From Adiantum capillus-veneris (taxonomy: Eukaryota; Streptophyta; Polypodiopsida; Polypodiales; Pteridaceae): a DNA stretch of 64,000 nucleotides. Below are positions 53,760-64,000 of this stretch, piece by piece. Positions within the stretch are counted from its first letter, which is position 1; the number at the start of each line of letters is the position of its first letter. Under the pieces are notes generated by a model that was not told the origin of the DNA, made no database searches, and was given only the letters and a program-made list of their open reading frames with translations. The translations under genes were made by a program, and so were the position numbers. The stretch spans positions 19,581,912 through 19,645,911 of the forward strand of contig CM043965.1 in the NCBI GenBank assembly GCA_014529385.2, written 5' to 3'.

Positions 53760-56700
53760 TGATGCGGTGAACGAGAGCTGGCACATGAGTAAAGGGAAGT
53801 GACATGCCCTAAGGACAGGATCAGTCCACAAAGGGGAGTAAGCCCAAAGCTTTGCGGAAAGCTTCAAGCTTCTCACGAGACAATGCCTTTGTGAAAAGAT
53901 CTGCAAGGTTGTCCTGTGTGGGCACATAAGCCAAGCTGATCTCTCCTGCTGAGAGCCTCTCCCTGACATAGTGGTAATGCACCTCAATGTGCTTTGTGCG
54001 AGCATGAAATCTGGGTTCCTCGCAACTGCCAATGCGCTCTGACTGTCAGTGTAGATAGTGTTGGCAGTGTCCTGTCCAACACCCAAGTCAGCCATAAGGC
54101 GTCTGAGCCATACACACTCAACCGTAGCTGTGAAGACTGCCCTGTACTCAGCCTCACAACTCGAAGTGGCCACAGTAGGTTGCTTCTTGCTCAACCATGA
54201 TATACATGAACTGCCAAGCATGAAACAAAAACCACTTGTGGACACTCACGTGTCAAAACAACCAGCCCAATCTGAGTCCGAAAAAGCATGTAAGTCTGGC
54301 GGCAATGATCCCCCCTTGGGATAAAACAAGCCAAGATGTAAAGTGCCACTAAGGTAGCGGAAAATCCTCTTGACAGCCTGCCAATGCTTAGACCCTGGGA
54401 TATGCATAAATCTGCTGACTGGGAGACTGCAAACTGAATATCTGGCCTCGTGTTGCATACATAAATGAGGCAGCCAACAGCAGTTTGGTAAAGAGTGACA
54501 TCAGTAGGATCGCCAGCATCATGTAGACTCAACTTCAAACCTGTTTCCATGGGAGTGGCAATAGGTTTGCAATCCTCAAGTCCAAACTTACATAGCAATG
54601 TCTCTATGTAACTTTTCTGACACAAGGCAATACCACCATCACACTGCTTAAACTGTATACCCAAGTAATGATGCAACAGCCCCAAATCTTTCATCTTGAA
54701 AGTAGCATTCAAATCAGTCTTAAATTCAGCAATATGTCTCTCATTTGGTCCAGTGATCAGCAAATCATCAACATAAAGAACCACAATGAGAAATACATCA
54801 TCCTCACGCTTTACATACAATGTGCTTTCTGTTGGACTGTTACGAAAGCCTCGTTTAACCAAATGAGTGTCAGCTTTCTCATACCAAGCACGAGGAGATT
54901 GATTCAACCCATACAAATCCTTCTTACATTTGCACACTTTGTCCTCTTGTCCTTTTATGACAAAACTGCGAGGCTGCGTTACATAAACTTCCTCAAATAT
55001 GTCACCATTCAAGAAAGCAGTAACAATGTCTGATTGATGTACATCCCAACCAAAATGAGCTGCCAATGCACATAGAAAACGCACAGTAGTCATACGACAA
55101 GTGGGAGCAAAAGTCTCTTCATAATCTATGCCTTTTTGTTGTGCATAACCCTTTGCAACAAGTCGAGCCTTATGGCGATCGATCTCACCATCCGGCTTGC
55201 GTTTCAACTTGTAAACCCACTTCGTACCAATGGCCTTTTTGCCAGGAGGCAAATCACATAAAGTCCATGTGTCATTCTTTATAAGTGCATCATATTCTGA
55301 TTTCATGGCAGCAATCCAATTTTCTGAATTCTGTGCTTCATCAAAAGACAGAGGCTCCTCAACATCATGTAAACTAGACACAGCCAAAGCATAACAATCT
55401 GATGCATAAGATGCATGGCGAGAGCCTGAACGAGTACGACTAGATAAAGGTGCATCCAATTTACTGTCACGCAAAGTGTGCACCAGCCATTTTGGCATAC
55501 CTCTAGCCTGCTCATTTTCAGCCCTTTCCTCATCAAGTACATCATGTACATCTGCATCAGTAATAGGTTGTTCTAAAACATTTTCAGAAACCCCCATAGG
55601 CTGTACATTTGCTTCATTGGAACTTACATTCGTATTTCCACCACTGAAAAGAGGCAACAAAGTGTCATAAATGTCCTGTGAGCTTACATTACTGTCTTTA
55701 GTACATGACAGCAAGGGCTGAACAGAATCTTCCACAAACACTACATCCCGTGAAACTAGAATACGTTTTGTTTGCGGATGATACAACCTGTAACCTTTGC
55801 TTTCAGCACTATAACCAACAAAAATACATTTGACAGCCTTATCATCCAATTTTCTGCGCTGCACTTGTGGCACCAAAGCATATGCCAAACAGCCAAAAAC
55901 ACGCATGTGCTCAATAGAAGGCTTTCTATCGTGCCATGCTTCATATGGAGTAATAGACTGCAAAGCTTTCGTAGGACACCTGTTAAGTACATAAGTGGCA
56001 CACATGATGGCCTCAAGCCAAAAAGAATGCGGCAAAGCTTGACTTTTGACCATACATCGTGCCATTTCCGTTAGTGACCTGTTTTTCCTCTCAGCAACAC
56101 CATTTTGCTGAGGTGTATAAGGCACTGTACATTGGTGTTTTATCCCACGACTAGCCAGAAATGCATTAAATTCATGAAAAAAAAATCCCCCCTCGATCGG
56201 AACGGAGGGTGCCCATAGTACATTTTGAGACATTTTCAGCCATAGCCAAAAATTGTTTGAAGCACATAAAAACTTCGGACTTTGCTTTAAGCGGAAATAC
56301 CCATGCATGCCTGGAGTAATCATCAATGAAAGTCACGAAGTACAGGTAATTGCCCAAGGACGGAGTTTGCATGGGCCCACAAACATCACTATGCACAAGC
56401 TGCAACCTGCATGTGGCCCTAACTGAACCATCCTTTGGAAACTTAGAACGCTGCATTTTACCCAGAATACAGCCTTCACAAACATGTTTGATAGGTGCTT
56501 CAAGAGGCGGCAAAGAAGCAACCATATCAGATTTATGCAAACGCAGCAAACTGGCAAAATTCAGATGACCAAAACGTGCATGCCAAAGTTTTGCATCTGA
56601 AATAGCCCTTGAATCTGCAACAGCATTTGCAAAATTTTGTCCACACTTGTCATACAAAGTGAGCTTATACAGCCCACGGCACAAAAGCCCAGATGCAACA

Positions 56701-58208
56701 ATTTCATCACCAAAACTGAGATCATGAACTGTACATCTGTCATCCACAAATTTGACTACAAGTCCAAGTCTAGCAAGTGCGGATACAGACAAGAGATTCT
56801 TCTTGATCCCAGGTACATAAAGTGCATCAACAAGTGTGAAGGAACTACCATTAGCAGCAGTGAGCACAATCTTTCCAACTCCCTGAACTGGATAAGAGGC
56901 GTTGTTGGCACAAGTGACTGAATTCCCATGAGGGACAGACTCGAGAGAGGTAAACAATTCACGATGTGAGGTAATGTGCTTTGTAGCACCACTGTCGAAA
57001 TACCACACATGTGAGGTAATGTGCTTTGTAGCACCACTGTCGAAATACCACACATGTGAATCTGCAGCAACTGACAAGCATGCATCATGGACAGCAGGAT
57101 TGTAAGTGCACTCTGCGCTAAAAGCCCATTCTGCATCAACATCAGCATCACAATCTCCTTTCACAGAAGACTCAACAATGGTTGCATTTGTAGTGGAACC
57201 AGCATTTGCAGTGGAACCACCCTCTTTCTTCTTAGCCTCTTTGGCCTTCAACTTAGGACACGACTTGATCAAGTGATCATTGGCTTTACAATAATGGCAA
57301 CGCATCTTCTTTTTGCCCTTATCACCAGAATTGCCAGACGAAGTGCTGCCACCAGAAGCATTAGGAACAGAATTTTTGCCACTCGCAGTAGAACCATAAG
57401 AAGTGGCTGCATTACTGTTACCACTCTTTCTTTGAGAAGCAATAAAAGCCTGTTCAACTGCACGCTGCCTAGTCCTGTTTTTTCTAGAAAGTGACTCTTG
57501 CAACAGCAATGTGCATAATGCATCAAACTTGACAACTTCAGGATTTCCTTGGGTCATCAGTCTCCAAGTACTAGCAAAAGTCTGGTAGGAATCTGGTAAG
57601 GCATCAAGAACAGTCTGCACAAGGGAACTGTCCGAAATGACTTCACCTGCAGAAATGAGTTGCTCATTGATATCCTTGACACTAGCAAGGAAAGTGTCCA
57701 TATCATCTTCCTCATGCATAATCTTCGACTCTAGCTCTTTACGCAGCAAAGCAATTTTAGCCTCATTGCGGCTTGCATAAAGACCTGCTAGAATATCCCA
57801 AGCCTATTTTGCAGATTTTGCTGAACGGATGTGAGGAATAATGGTGCGCTTCACAGACAACGCAATCAATGCATGAGCCTGCGCATCCTTAACATCCCAA
57901 CGAGCTTGTTCTGCCGTAGGCAAAACAACTCTAACAGCTGCAATCCTTGCAGCAAGACCTGCAACATCCTCAACATCGCCTACATCTTCAGAACCAGGAC
58001 GTACATCAATGCCCTGCACAATGTTCCAGACACCTTTTGACACAAGAACATGTTGCATCATATAAGCCCACATAGGGTAGTTGTCCCCATCCAACCTGTC
58101 CTCAGCAGCAAACATCTTGAACACATCTGTGTTGTTGTTGTCAGCCATGGTAAATGCTGCACCTGATGTGAAAACTGCCCGAAAATAGGAGAAATGGAGC
58201 GGGAACAA
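53760..58208 (-). pseudogene. copia Gag-Pol polyprotein, broken
   Basis: Minus strand. Gag begins about 58208 (MADNNNTDVFKMF nearby); a TAG at 57804-57806 stands where copia Gag has Glu before AWDILAGLY, and the same frame continues to 56172. Gag zinc knuckle C-H-Y-C-K-A-N-D-H-L-I-K-S-C. Protease region with DSGATKHITS present twice (see separate entry). Integrase: HARFGHLNFASLLRLHKS, CEGCILGKMQRSKFP, then a frame change in an A8 run near 56180 just after the second catalytic Asp (SDRGG), continuing with YTPQQNGVAERKNR. RT: KARLVAKGYAQQKGIDYEETFAP, LYVDDLLITG at 54761-54778. RNase H: frameshift near 54440, a TGA near 54246, SKKQPTVATSSCEAEYRAV and TDSQSALAVARNP, then a further frameshift near 54000. 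Five lesions in all. Confidence 0.92.
56965..57054 (-). repeat. 45-bp tandem duplication of the protease active site
   Basis: Two identical 45-base units (56965-57009, 57010-57054) encode H-V-W-Y-F-D-S-G-A-T-K-H-I-T-S twice in frame. The unit covers the catalytic DSGA box, so the predicted protease has two active-site loops. Confidence 0.93.
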
Positions 58209-58496
58209 CTTGTGCTATATAGCACAAACCGTAGAAGTCTATAAGGCACCTGTTATGCAGAAAATGGCACTGACAGAAAATCTGCACAAAATGACGAAAT
58301 AGCCTGTGCAGTACTGCCCGTAGTGGAAACGGAGGCCGAAATGAGCCCAAATCAAAATTCTGAGCAGACCAAGCTCTTCGAGCTTACCCAAAATATTTGT
58401 TGACCTGCGAACGCTCGCCAAAGCTCACTGAAATCGGAGAAAGTGAGCAGGCGTGTGCTGGAGCAGCTGGCGACTAAGCCCGGGAGGACGTGACCT

Positions 58497-58508
58497 GCTC
58501 TGATACCA
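58497..58508 (-). other. primer binding site (initiator tRNA-Met)
   Basis: Minus-strand TGGTATCAGAGC, two bases inside the upstream LTR edge. Confidence 0.9.
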
Positions 58509-58510
58509 AT

Positions 58511-58737
58511 TGTTGGAATTAGGGTTGCAGAGAAACACACACAGCTTGGAGAAGACGAAGGAAGCTCAAGGCACACAATAGAGAGTATGTTGCTTAGTGT
58601 GCAATGGAAAGATAGATAGCCCTAGAGTGATGGGCGTATATACAATGCACGGGGGAAAAAACCTCCTAAAGAGGGAAAAAATGCCCCGGCGATCCTAGTG
58701 TGTTCACACACATCACTACCACATGAATATGGTAACA
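58511..58737 (-). repeat. 5' LTR of copia element
   Basis: 227 bp, matching 53519-53745 with three differences. Confidence 0.95.
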
Positions 58738-59079
58738 TTTGTAAGAACTCTACTTATCTAGGAAAAAGGGGACACTTGGAAAAAGATTCAGAAGAATGTG
58801 TTGCAAACTTAGAACCCATAATGTGCATTGAGGGGTGCGTCTTGGACTAAAACATTTTTAAAATTCCTGTTGTGAGCTTCTTAATCTAGCACACATCTCA
58901 ATCAAAGCTTGACGAGCATTTATTCTAAAATAAACCTTTCGATTAACTATAGTTTTTTTTCCACTCAAATCAGTATCTCACATAGTGCTGCATACCTCCA
59001 TGCAAGATGGGAATTTTTTTAAATATAATTTTATTTGTTTCTCTCAGCTATGTACAAGTGATGGCTTCTAGGGGGGTGA

Positions 59080-60740
59080 TGAAAAGAGTGCATCATATAG
59101 CCCTCCCCTGACACCTACAGACTCTAGCCTATGTCCCAATATGAATGGTCATCTGCCAAGCATAGACTAGTGTCAGCACACCCTCAATCTAGGGCTCCAA
59201 TCTATAATTGTAGGGTTTAAGCCTCCATCCATTTATGAACATTTGTACTACCACAAAAGGCCCTTCCCATTTCAACAAAAACTTATTATCCTTCCTATGG
59301 TCAATTCGGTTGTCATATTGTAGCACAAGAGAACCCTCTTTGATGCCCTTCTTTATCACTTGGTTGTTGAACTTTCTTCATCACTTTTTTGCATGTGCAA
59401 CATAGTATTGAATTGCTGATTCTCTATTTAGTTCTAACCACTCCAAGTCAATGATTTGTTGCTCCACCTTCTTCTTTTGATCATACTCATGGTAGGCCTT
59501 TAAAACTCATAGACTTGCCAATTCTACCTATATGGGAAAAAGAGCCTCATGTCCATACACTAAGTGAAAAGGGGTAAACCCCAAAGATGTCTTGAAAGAT
59601 GTCCCGTAAGCACAGAGTGCCGCATCTAAGTGGTTTCCCAAGCCTTTGGGTGCATATGCTCTTACTTAGTAATAGTTTTACAAATAAGGCCATTCACCTT
59701 CTCAAACTCCATTGCATTGAGGGTAATAAGGAGTAGAGTGCATATGCTTAATCTTCAACTTCTCCATTAACTCTCCTACTAGGTATGCTTGAAAACCAGG
59801 TCCTCTGCTAGATAAGATCTTAAAAGGCGTACCAACCCTACAAAAAATGCACTAAAAAATGAAGTCCCCCACATCTTTAGTAGTAATCCTTCTAGTGGAG
59901 CGTGCCTTAGCCCATCTAGTCATGTAGTCTACCCCCATGATAACATACTCCTTTTTGGCATGGGTGCATGGTAGTGGACCTATTGCGTCAATGCCCCACT
60001 TCTAAAATGGCCCATAAGTAATGATGGGATTGTGTTTCTCATATGCTAGTCTCCTAGGTCAAGCCTTTTGAGAGACCTCAGAAGTGTGGCACTAGTGTTG
60101 CACATGTCAATGTAGAATTGGAAAAAAAACCCCAGCTTGGAGATTCGAGAATCTTCCTACTAGTGATTTCTTAAGCAAAATGCCCACCACAAACTCCCAG
60201 AAGACAACTGCTTAGAATCCCTTTTCTCTCTTTGGTAGAAGGCAATTTTATAAATAGTGTATCCTTCCCTTTGCAGTACAAATCTTCATTCACTATACAG
60301 TACTTGGTGGACTTTCTGGCCAACCATCTCCGTTCATTGAGAGATGTGTGCTGGAGCCTCACAATGCTCCAAGAAGTAGATAACATCTTGCAGCTCCTCC
60401 TTGACCACGATTGGTCCTCCCATAGAATTCTGCAATTCCTCTGTAGCTATAGAGCATCTTCTTCCTTGTTCTTATCTCTTGATACAAAGTGAACTTGCAC
60501 ACTCTTGAAATTTCTCATCAGAGACTTGGCTTCCCTCATTTTGGTAGCTAGTTTATCATTCTAACAAGCCCATACCCCTACCATTTGTTTTACTATAACC
60601 ATGGAATCACCAAAAACATTTAACGTGGTGATTCTATTAGAGAGGCACCACTGCAAAGGATGAGAGGATGGTACTCTGTCTCATTATTGGAATGAACATC
60701 CTCCAATTAAAAACCTTTGAAGAAGATCCTTTCTCCCAAA
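59080..60740 (-). pseudogene. gypsy pol fragment: RNase H and integrase
   Basis: Minus strand, several stops. From high to low coordinates: RNase H part (NVFGDSMVIVKQMVGVWAC, VHFVSRDKNKEEDAL); integrase zinc region (LYCKGKDTLFIKLPSTKER, then GVCGGHFA; best frame 60171-60386); integrase core (WDIDAIGPLP, YVIMGVDYMTRWAKA with first Asp, SSRGPGFQ where SDRG is expected, YYPQCNGV, LGFTPFHLVYGHEALFP); then a GPFVV segment. At about 59105 a polypurine box and TATGATGCA follow, identical to the box before the right LTR of the gypsy element at 16862-24428. Upstream it is cut by duplication D1 at about 60755. Confidence 0.82.
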
Positions 60741-60755
60741 GGATTCATCACAAAG

Positions 60756-61383
60756 TAAATAGTGCACGAAACTCTAGTGGCTTACCTCTGCAACAAGAGT
60801 CTTTGAAAGAGGCTTTGAAACGCTTGGTTTGGGTGGAGCACCTGATGCTATGCTAGTGGCTTGTGGAGCGACATGTACTAAACCTTTGCCTCCAGAGGTT
60901 ACAATTCGTTGTCCTTTTGCCTAGACACAAAATGTTAGATGTTTCGTGCAAAAGAGAGCATGTAAGACTGAATAAAATTAAGAGGTCTCATTACCAATTC
61001 TCTTGTCAGCCACTCCACAACTGTACCCACTACTGCACCTAAGGTGCACACATCATCGTCAATGGGTGGAACATGTGGCAACATAAGACCAAAAGATGAT
61101 GCCGATTGGACAGCTACTCCCAATGTGACTCTAGGCAACTCTCTTCCATGTAGCTTTTCGTGGGGTAGAGACTGTATCACAATTCCTTTCCCAATTTCTT
61201 GCCCTTGCTTAAGAGCACCACGTGCTCATTCTTGCTAAAAGACAAATTTTTCATAGCCATCTGTTTCCCGCAAGAAATTGAAATGAAATCTATAAATCTC
61301 AATACTATTACACACTACTTCCCTTAGGTTGTGATGTTGTTCTTGATACTCACATAAGTGTCATTTTCACAGATGAAAGCCTT

Positions 61384-61424
<41 letters not shown>

Positions 61425-61716
61425 ATGGATAGCTACATTCTAATCATAAAATGTCATCAATGCACATATGCTATGAAGCAATGGAGATATATGAAATAAA
61501 TCATTTATTGACAGAGAGAAAAAGGGAGATATTAACTGTACCAACACTACTATACTAGATTGCATGTGAATAATAAAAAAATAGAATGCTTCAGTATTTG
61601 TTCAAATGGCTGACCTATACAGCCGAATGCGGTTGAATGTCCTCTAGATGATATTTTCTCCAATCCTGCAACACCTTCAACACATTAACTTGGGGTTTGT
61701 TTAGTCTTACATCAAC

Positions 61717-61789
<73 letters not shown>
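60756..61789. repeat. segmental duplication D1, copy 2
   Basis: Copy of 29655-30740. Includes the exon encoding FPRVTLGVAVQSASSFG (60995-61225, minus strand) and the Pro/Ser-rich exon (about 60786-60920). It starts abruptly next to the gypsy fragment and ends at the (GA)n tract occupied by LINE copy B. The exons are fragments of a gene 5' part without the rest, so non-functional. Confidence 0.9.
61388..61422. repeat. (GA)n microsatellite
   Basis: Short counterpart of 30275-30370. Confidence 0.94.
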
Positions 61790-61793
<4 letters not shown>

Positions 61794-61816
61794 TAGATAG
61801 ATAGATAGATAGATAG
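61719..61816. repeat. (GA)n-(GATA)n microsatellite at LINE B 3' end
   Basis: AG tract 61719-61789, then GATA units to 61816, then the LINE 3' end (TTCTATTATCGTCC on the plus strand). The GATA units are absent from the empty paralog at 30674 and may be target-primed tail sequence. Confidence 0.94.
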
Positions 61817-61869
61817 TTCTATTATCGTCCTGGGAGGTCAAATATGACCTATGGGACCAAATGAACATG

Positions 61870-63177
61870 TCACGTGGTGTGAGTGGAGTTCATAAGTGAC
61901 TCTCGATGCTCAAAAATGGCTGAAATGAGCGTCGCAATAGAGAGTCCACATCGTGGTTGGGAGAGGAAGGTATGTAGGGAGAGCTCATGGCTGAATATAT
62001 GAGGAAAAGAGGACCTAATGTGGTCAAAAGCTGAGCACTCAAGTAGTGTGTGGTACTCACTCTCTCGCACTTGACGAGGGCATAAGGTGCAAAGTCGATG
62101 ACACTCCTCGCCAGTGCCCCAACGTCCTGTCTCGTAGCGTAGAGAATGGGAGCTAAGACGAATGGAGGCAATGGTGCGGATCGCACTCAACGGGATGGGC
62201 TCAAGGATGTAGGAATGGGTTCGGTTACCTCGTTCCGAGAAGAAGAGAGATTTGTAGTTTGGGGCAACGTGTGTGGTGTAATGGCTGAAGCGAGAACCTC
62301 CCGATTTCTCCCAAGCCATGATACATTGGCGTTGTAAGAAGGCCTCATTAACTTGGGAGTCGATCGACGCATCCTTGACCAAGTGACATGCATCCCATCT
62401 TCCAAACCATTTCTTGATATCAAGCATCCACCCCGAACTTAGTATTTTGCTCTTGCATGTCTTTTGAACCTTTTGACTTGCTTCATATGAGATTCTAGGA
62501 AGTCGATGCAAAGGGCCACGTTGTGTCTTACGCATGTACTCCACAACCCTTTCCATGCCCAAGACCTCAATGGGAAGCGATCCGGACTCAAGAAGTAAGA
62601 TCATGTAGGGTGTTTGTGTCTTGACTTGGAGAAAGTTGGTGAGAAAACGCTTTTGGACATTCTCAAACTCTTTCCAAGTAGACTTCCCGATGCTTCCACC
62701 CCACACCTCCACTCCATAAAGAAGCACCGGTGTCACCAATGTGTCAAAGAGGTACTTTTTGAGAGCCCAACACTTGATCTCTCCTGCATTGCACATGTTC
62801 TCAAATGCATAATAAGCCCTCTTTCCGGCTTCCAAGCGACGCATTGCACAATCCTTCCATTTATGATTGGATGGAACCTCAAGGCCAAGGTACTTGAAGT
62901 GATCTACCACTTCAAGTTTCTCATTGTTGTATACAATGCATGGATTTTCGTCATTGAGGGTCTTTACAAGCATAACCTTGGTTTTGGATCCATTCACGAT
63001 CAGCCCGCTATGTAGGCAAAAGCGTTCCAAGACACTCATAAGCTTTTGTGCATCTTCTAAGGTATGTGCCAAGAGCACTACATCATCGGCATAAAGCAAA
63101 AGCATGATCACCGCATTTCCAATCTTAACCTCTTCTATGCCTTCTTGCTGCATAAAATCAAGAACCATGTATTCCAA
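61870..63177 (-). pseudogene. LINE copy B ORF2, RT C-terminal half and Cys-His domain
   Basis: 435-codon frame. Catalytic YADD at 63082-63093, then VLLAHTLEDAQKLMSVL, LIVNGSKTKVMLVKT, LEVVDHFKYLGLEV (RT palm and thumb), a connecting region shared with copy A, and at the end the zinc-finger-like CTLCPRQVRESEYHTLLEC. It stays open over 1.3 kb, so decay is recent or slow. A one-base change near 63170 separates it from the upstream RT frame. Confidence 0.9.
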
Positions 63178-63941
63178 TCATCAATGAGTAGCCCAAAGAG
63201 GGTTGGGGAAAGTGGGCATCCTTGTTTGACACCAATAGTGCTTGCAAAAAATTCTGAAATTCCATCTCCCATACGTAATCGACATATCACTTTTTGGTAG
63301 ATGCGAAAGACTGCATGCATAAATTCTCTCGGCACTTGAAGGCTTTGCATACGTCTCCAAAGATTTCCTCGCGGTACCATGTCAAAAGCTTTCTTGAAAT
63401 CCACAAAGCAACAATACAACTTTTTTCCTTTCAATCGAGACGCTTCCATAAGAACTCGAAGAGTGACAAGGTGATCAATAGTGCTATGATGCTTTCGAAA
63501 ACCTGCTTGGCCAAGCGCACGTTTGCCATTCTTTTCAGCCCATTCACTTATCTTCATCTCCATGATACATCCAAATAACTTTGCCATCAAAGAACCAACC
63601 ATTATAGTGCGATAGTTGTTCACATTGTTTACATCTCCTCCTTTGTGCAAAGGTTTGATCCAATTTGCACTCCAATCATGAGGCATGCCATACTGAAGTG
63701 CAAGGTTAAACATATCGCATATCCAATATCGTGTTTTCTTGCTTGTCCATTTAATCATTTCAACCTTGACACCTTGAAGGTCACCTGCCTTGCGAGTAGC
63801 AAGTTTCTCAAGCGCGCGGCATACATCTTCAATGGTAAAGAAGGGAGACATAAATGGAAGGGAGCTACAACCCTCCATCTTATCAACATTGGGTTGCTCA
63901 TAGAGGTTCTTACAATGCATATACATATCCTCAAGAGTCAA
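63135..63941 (-). pseudogene. LINE copy B ORF2, RT N-terminal half
   Basis: 268-codon frame: FTIEDVCRALEKLATRKAGD, NWIKPLHKGGDVNNVNNYR, GQAGFRKHHSTIDHLVTL, CFVDFKKAFDMVPRGNL (catalytic Asp), GVKQGCPLSPTLFGLLID. At LLID the frame shifts and homology continues in the frame of 61870-63177 (MEYMVLDF). Confidence 0.9.
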
Positions 63942-64000
63942 GTCATCAAAGCTCTCAACGCGCTTGCCTTTTAGATTTTGCCAAAACTTGCCACATGCAT

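Larger units (their letters stand above)
53519..58737 (-). mobile_element. Ty1/copia LTR retrotransposon, full length, TSD TTTGT
   Basis: LTRs 53519-53745 and 58511-58737 (227 bp each) differ at only three positions by eye. Perfect target duplication TTTGT (53514-53518 and 58738-58742). Primer site complementary to initiator tRNA-Met at 58497-58508 and polypurine tract next to the other LTR. The interior is a complete copia set on the minus strand in the order gag, protease, integrase, RT, RNase H, but with several stops and frameshifts. LTR similarity implies a recent insertion. Confidence 0.96.
61817..64000 (-). mobile_element. L1-like LINE, copy B, truncated by window end
   Basis: Minus-strand LINE of the same family as copy A. 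The last bases before the microsatellite match copy A (GGTCCCATAGGTCAT ... GATAATAGAA). RT and C-terminal regions are visible. The endonuclease and ORF1 would lie beyond 64000. Confidence 0.92.

Noticed and set aside
58738-58860. Zinc-knuckle-like peptide (GKRGHLEKDSEEC) downstream of the copia LTR
   Set aside because: The Cys/His spacing is incomplete and no adjoining gag frame is visible.

Overview
The window looks like nuclear DNA of a land plant. Evidence: a plant-type nuclear poly(A) polymerase, genes with GT-AG introns, Ty1/copia elements with initiator-tRNA-Met primer sites, Ty3/gypsy elements including one with the dual RNase H arrangement of the plant Tat/Ogre lineage, an L1-like LINE, a MULE/SWIM transposase-like gene, and very many long pure (CT/GA)n microsatellites. 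The mix would suit a large, repeat-rich, possibly seed-free plant genome, but the species cannot be fixed from the sequence alone. No prokaryotic, organellar or CRISPR signal was seen.

Layout. 1-1540: microsatellites and an interspersed repeat. 1541-6125 (-): a near full-length L1-like LINE sitting inside a (GA)n tract. 6305-7790: a repeat family copy (second copy at 36940-38520). 8113-11027 (+): a small copia-type element with gag only, TSD GTGAT, splitting an unrecognised ORF. 11033-16450: low-information DNA, an acidic ORF, a PRP22-like DEAH helicase pseudogene, a 1-kb polypyrimidine tract and tandem duplications. 16441-30130 (-): a decayed multi-exon gene with a DNA-methylase-like region and an FCP1-like HAD region, cut in the HAD region by a 7.57-kb gypsy element (16862-24428, TSD GTGTC). 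30275-33546: microsatellites and palindromes. 33575-36925 (+): a decayed MULE-like transposase gene with a SWIM zinc finger. 38690-40380: microsatellites and repeat copies. 40521-42550 (+): an intronless poly(A) polymerase with one frameshift. 43215-47682 (-): an internally deleted gypsy element. 49582-50370 (-): copia integrase and gypsy RT fragments. 53519-58737 (-): a copia element, TSD TTTGT. 59080-60740 (-): a gypsy RNase H-integrase fragment. 60756-61789: a second copy of the 5' part of the methylase/HAD gene. 61817-64000 (-): a second LINE copy running off the window.

The most interesting pattern is that both LINE copies lie in (GA)n tracts in the same orientation, and each has a paralogous site elsewhere in the window that keeps the tract without the LINE. 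This points to a LINE with target preference for (TC)n microsatellites. The other main result is that the two flanks of the gypsy element rejoin exactly into one HAD-domain reading frame once one copy of the 5-bp TSD is removed. Almost every protein-coding locus here is broken. The best preserved is the poly(A) polymerase.
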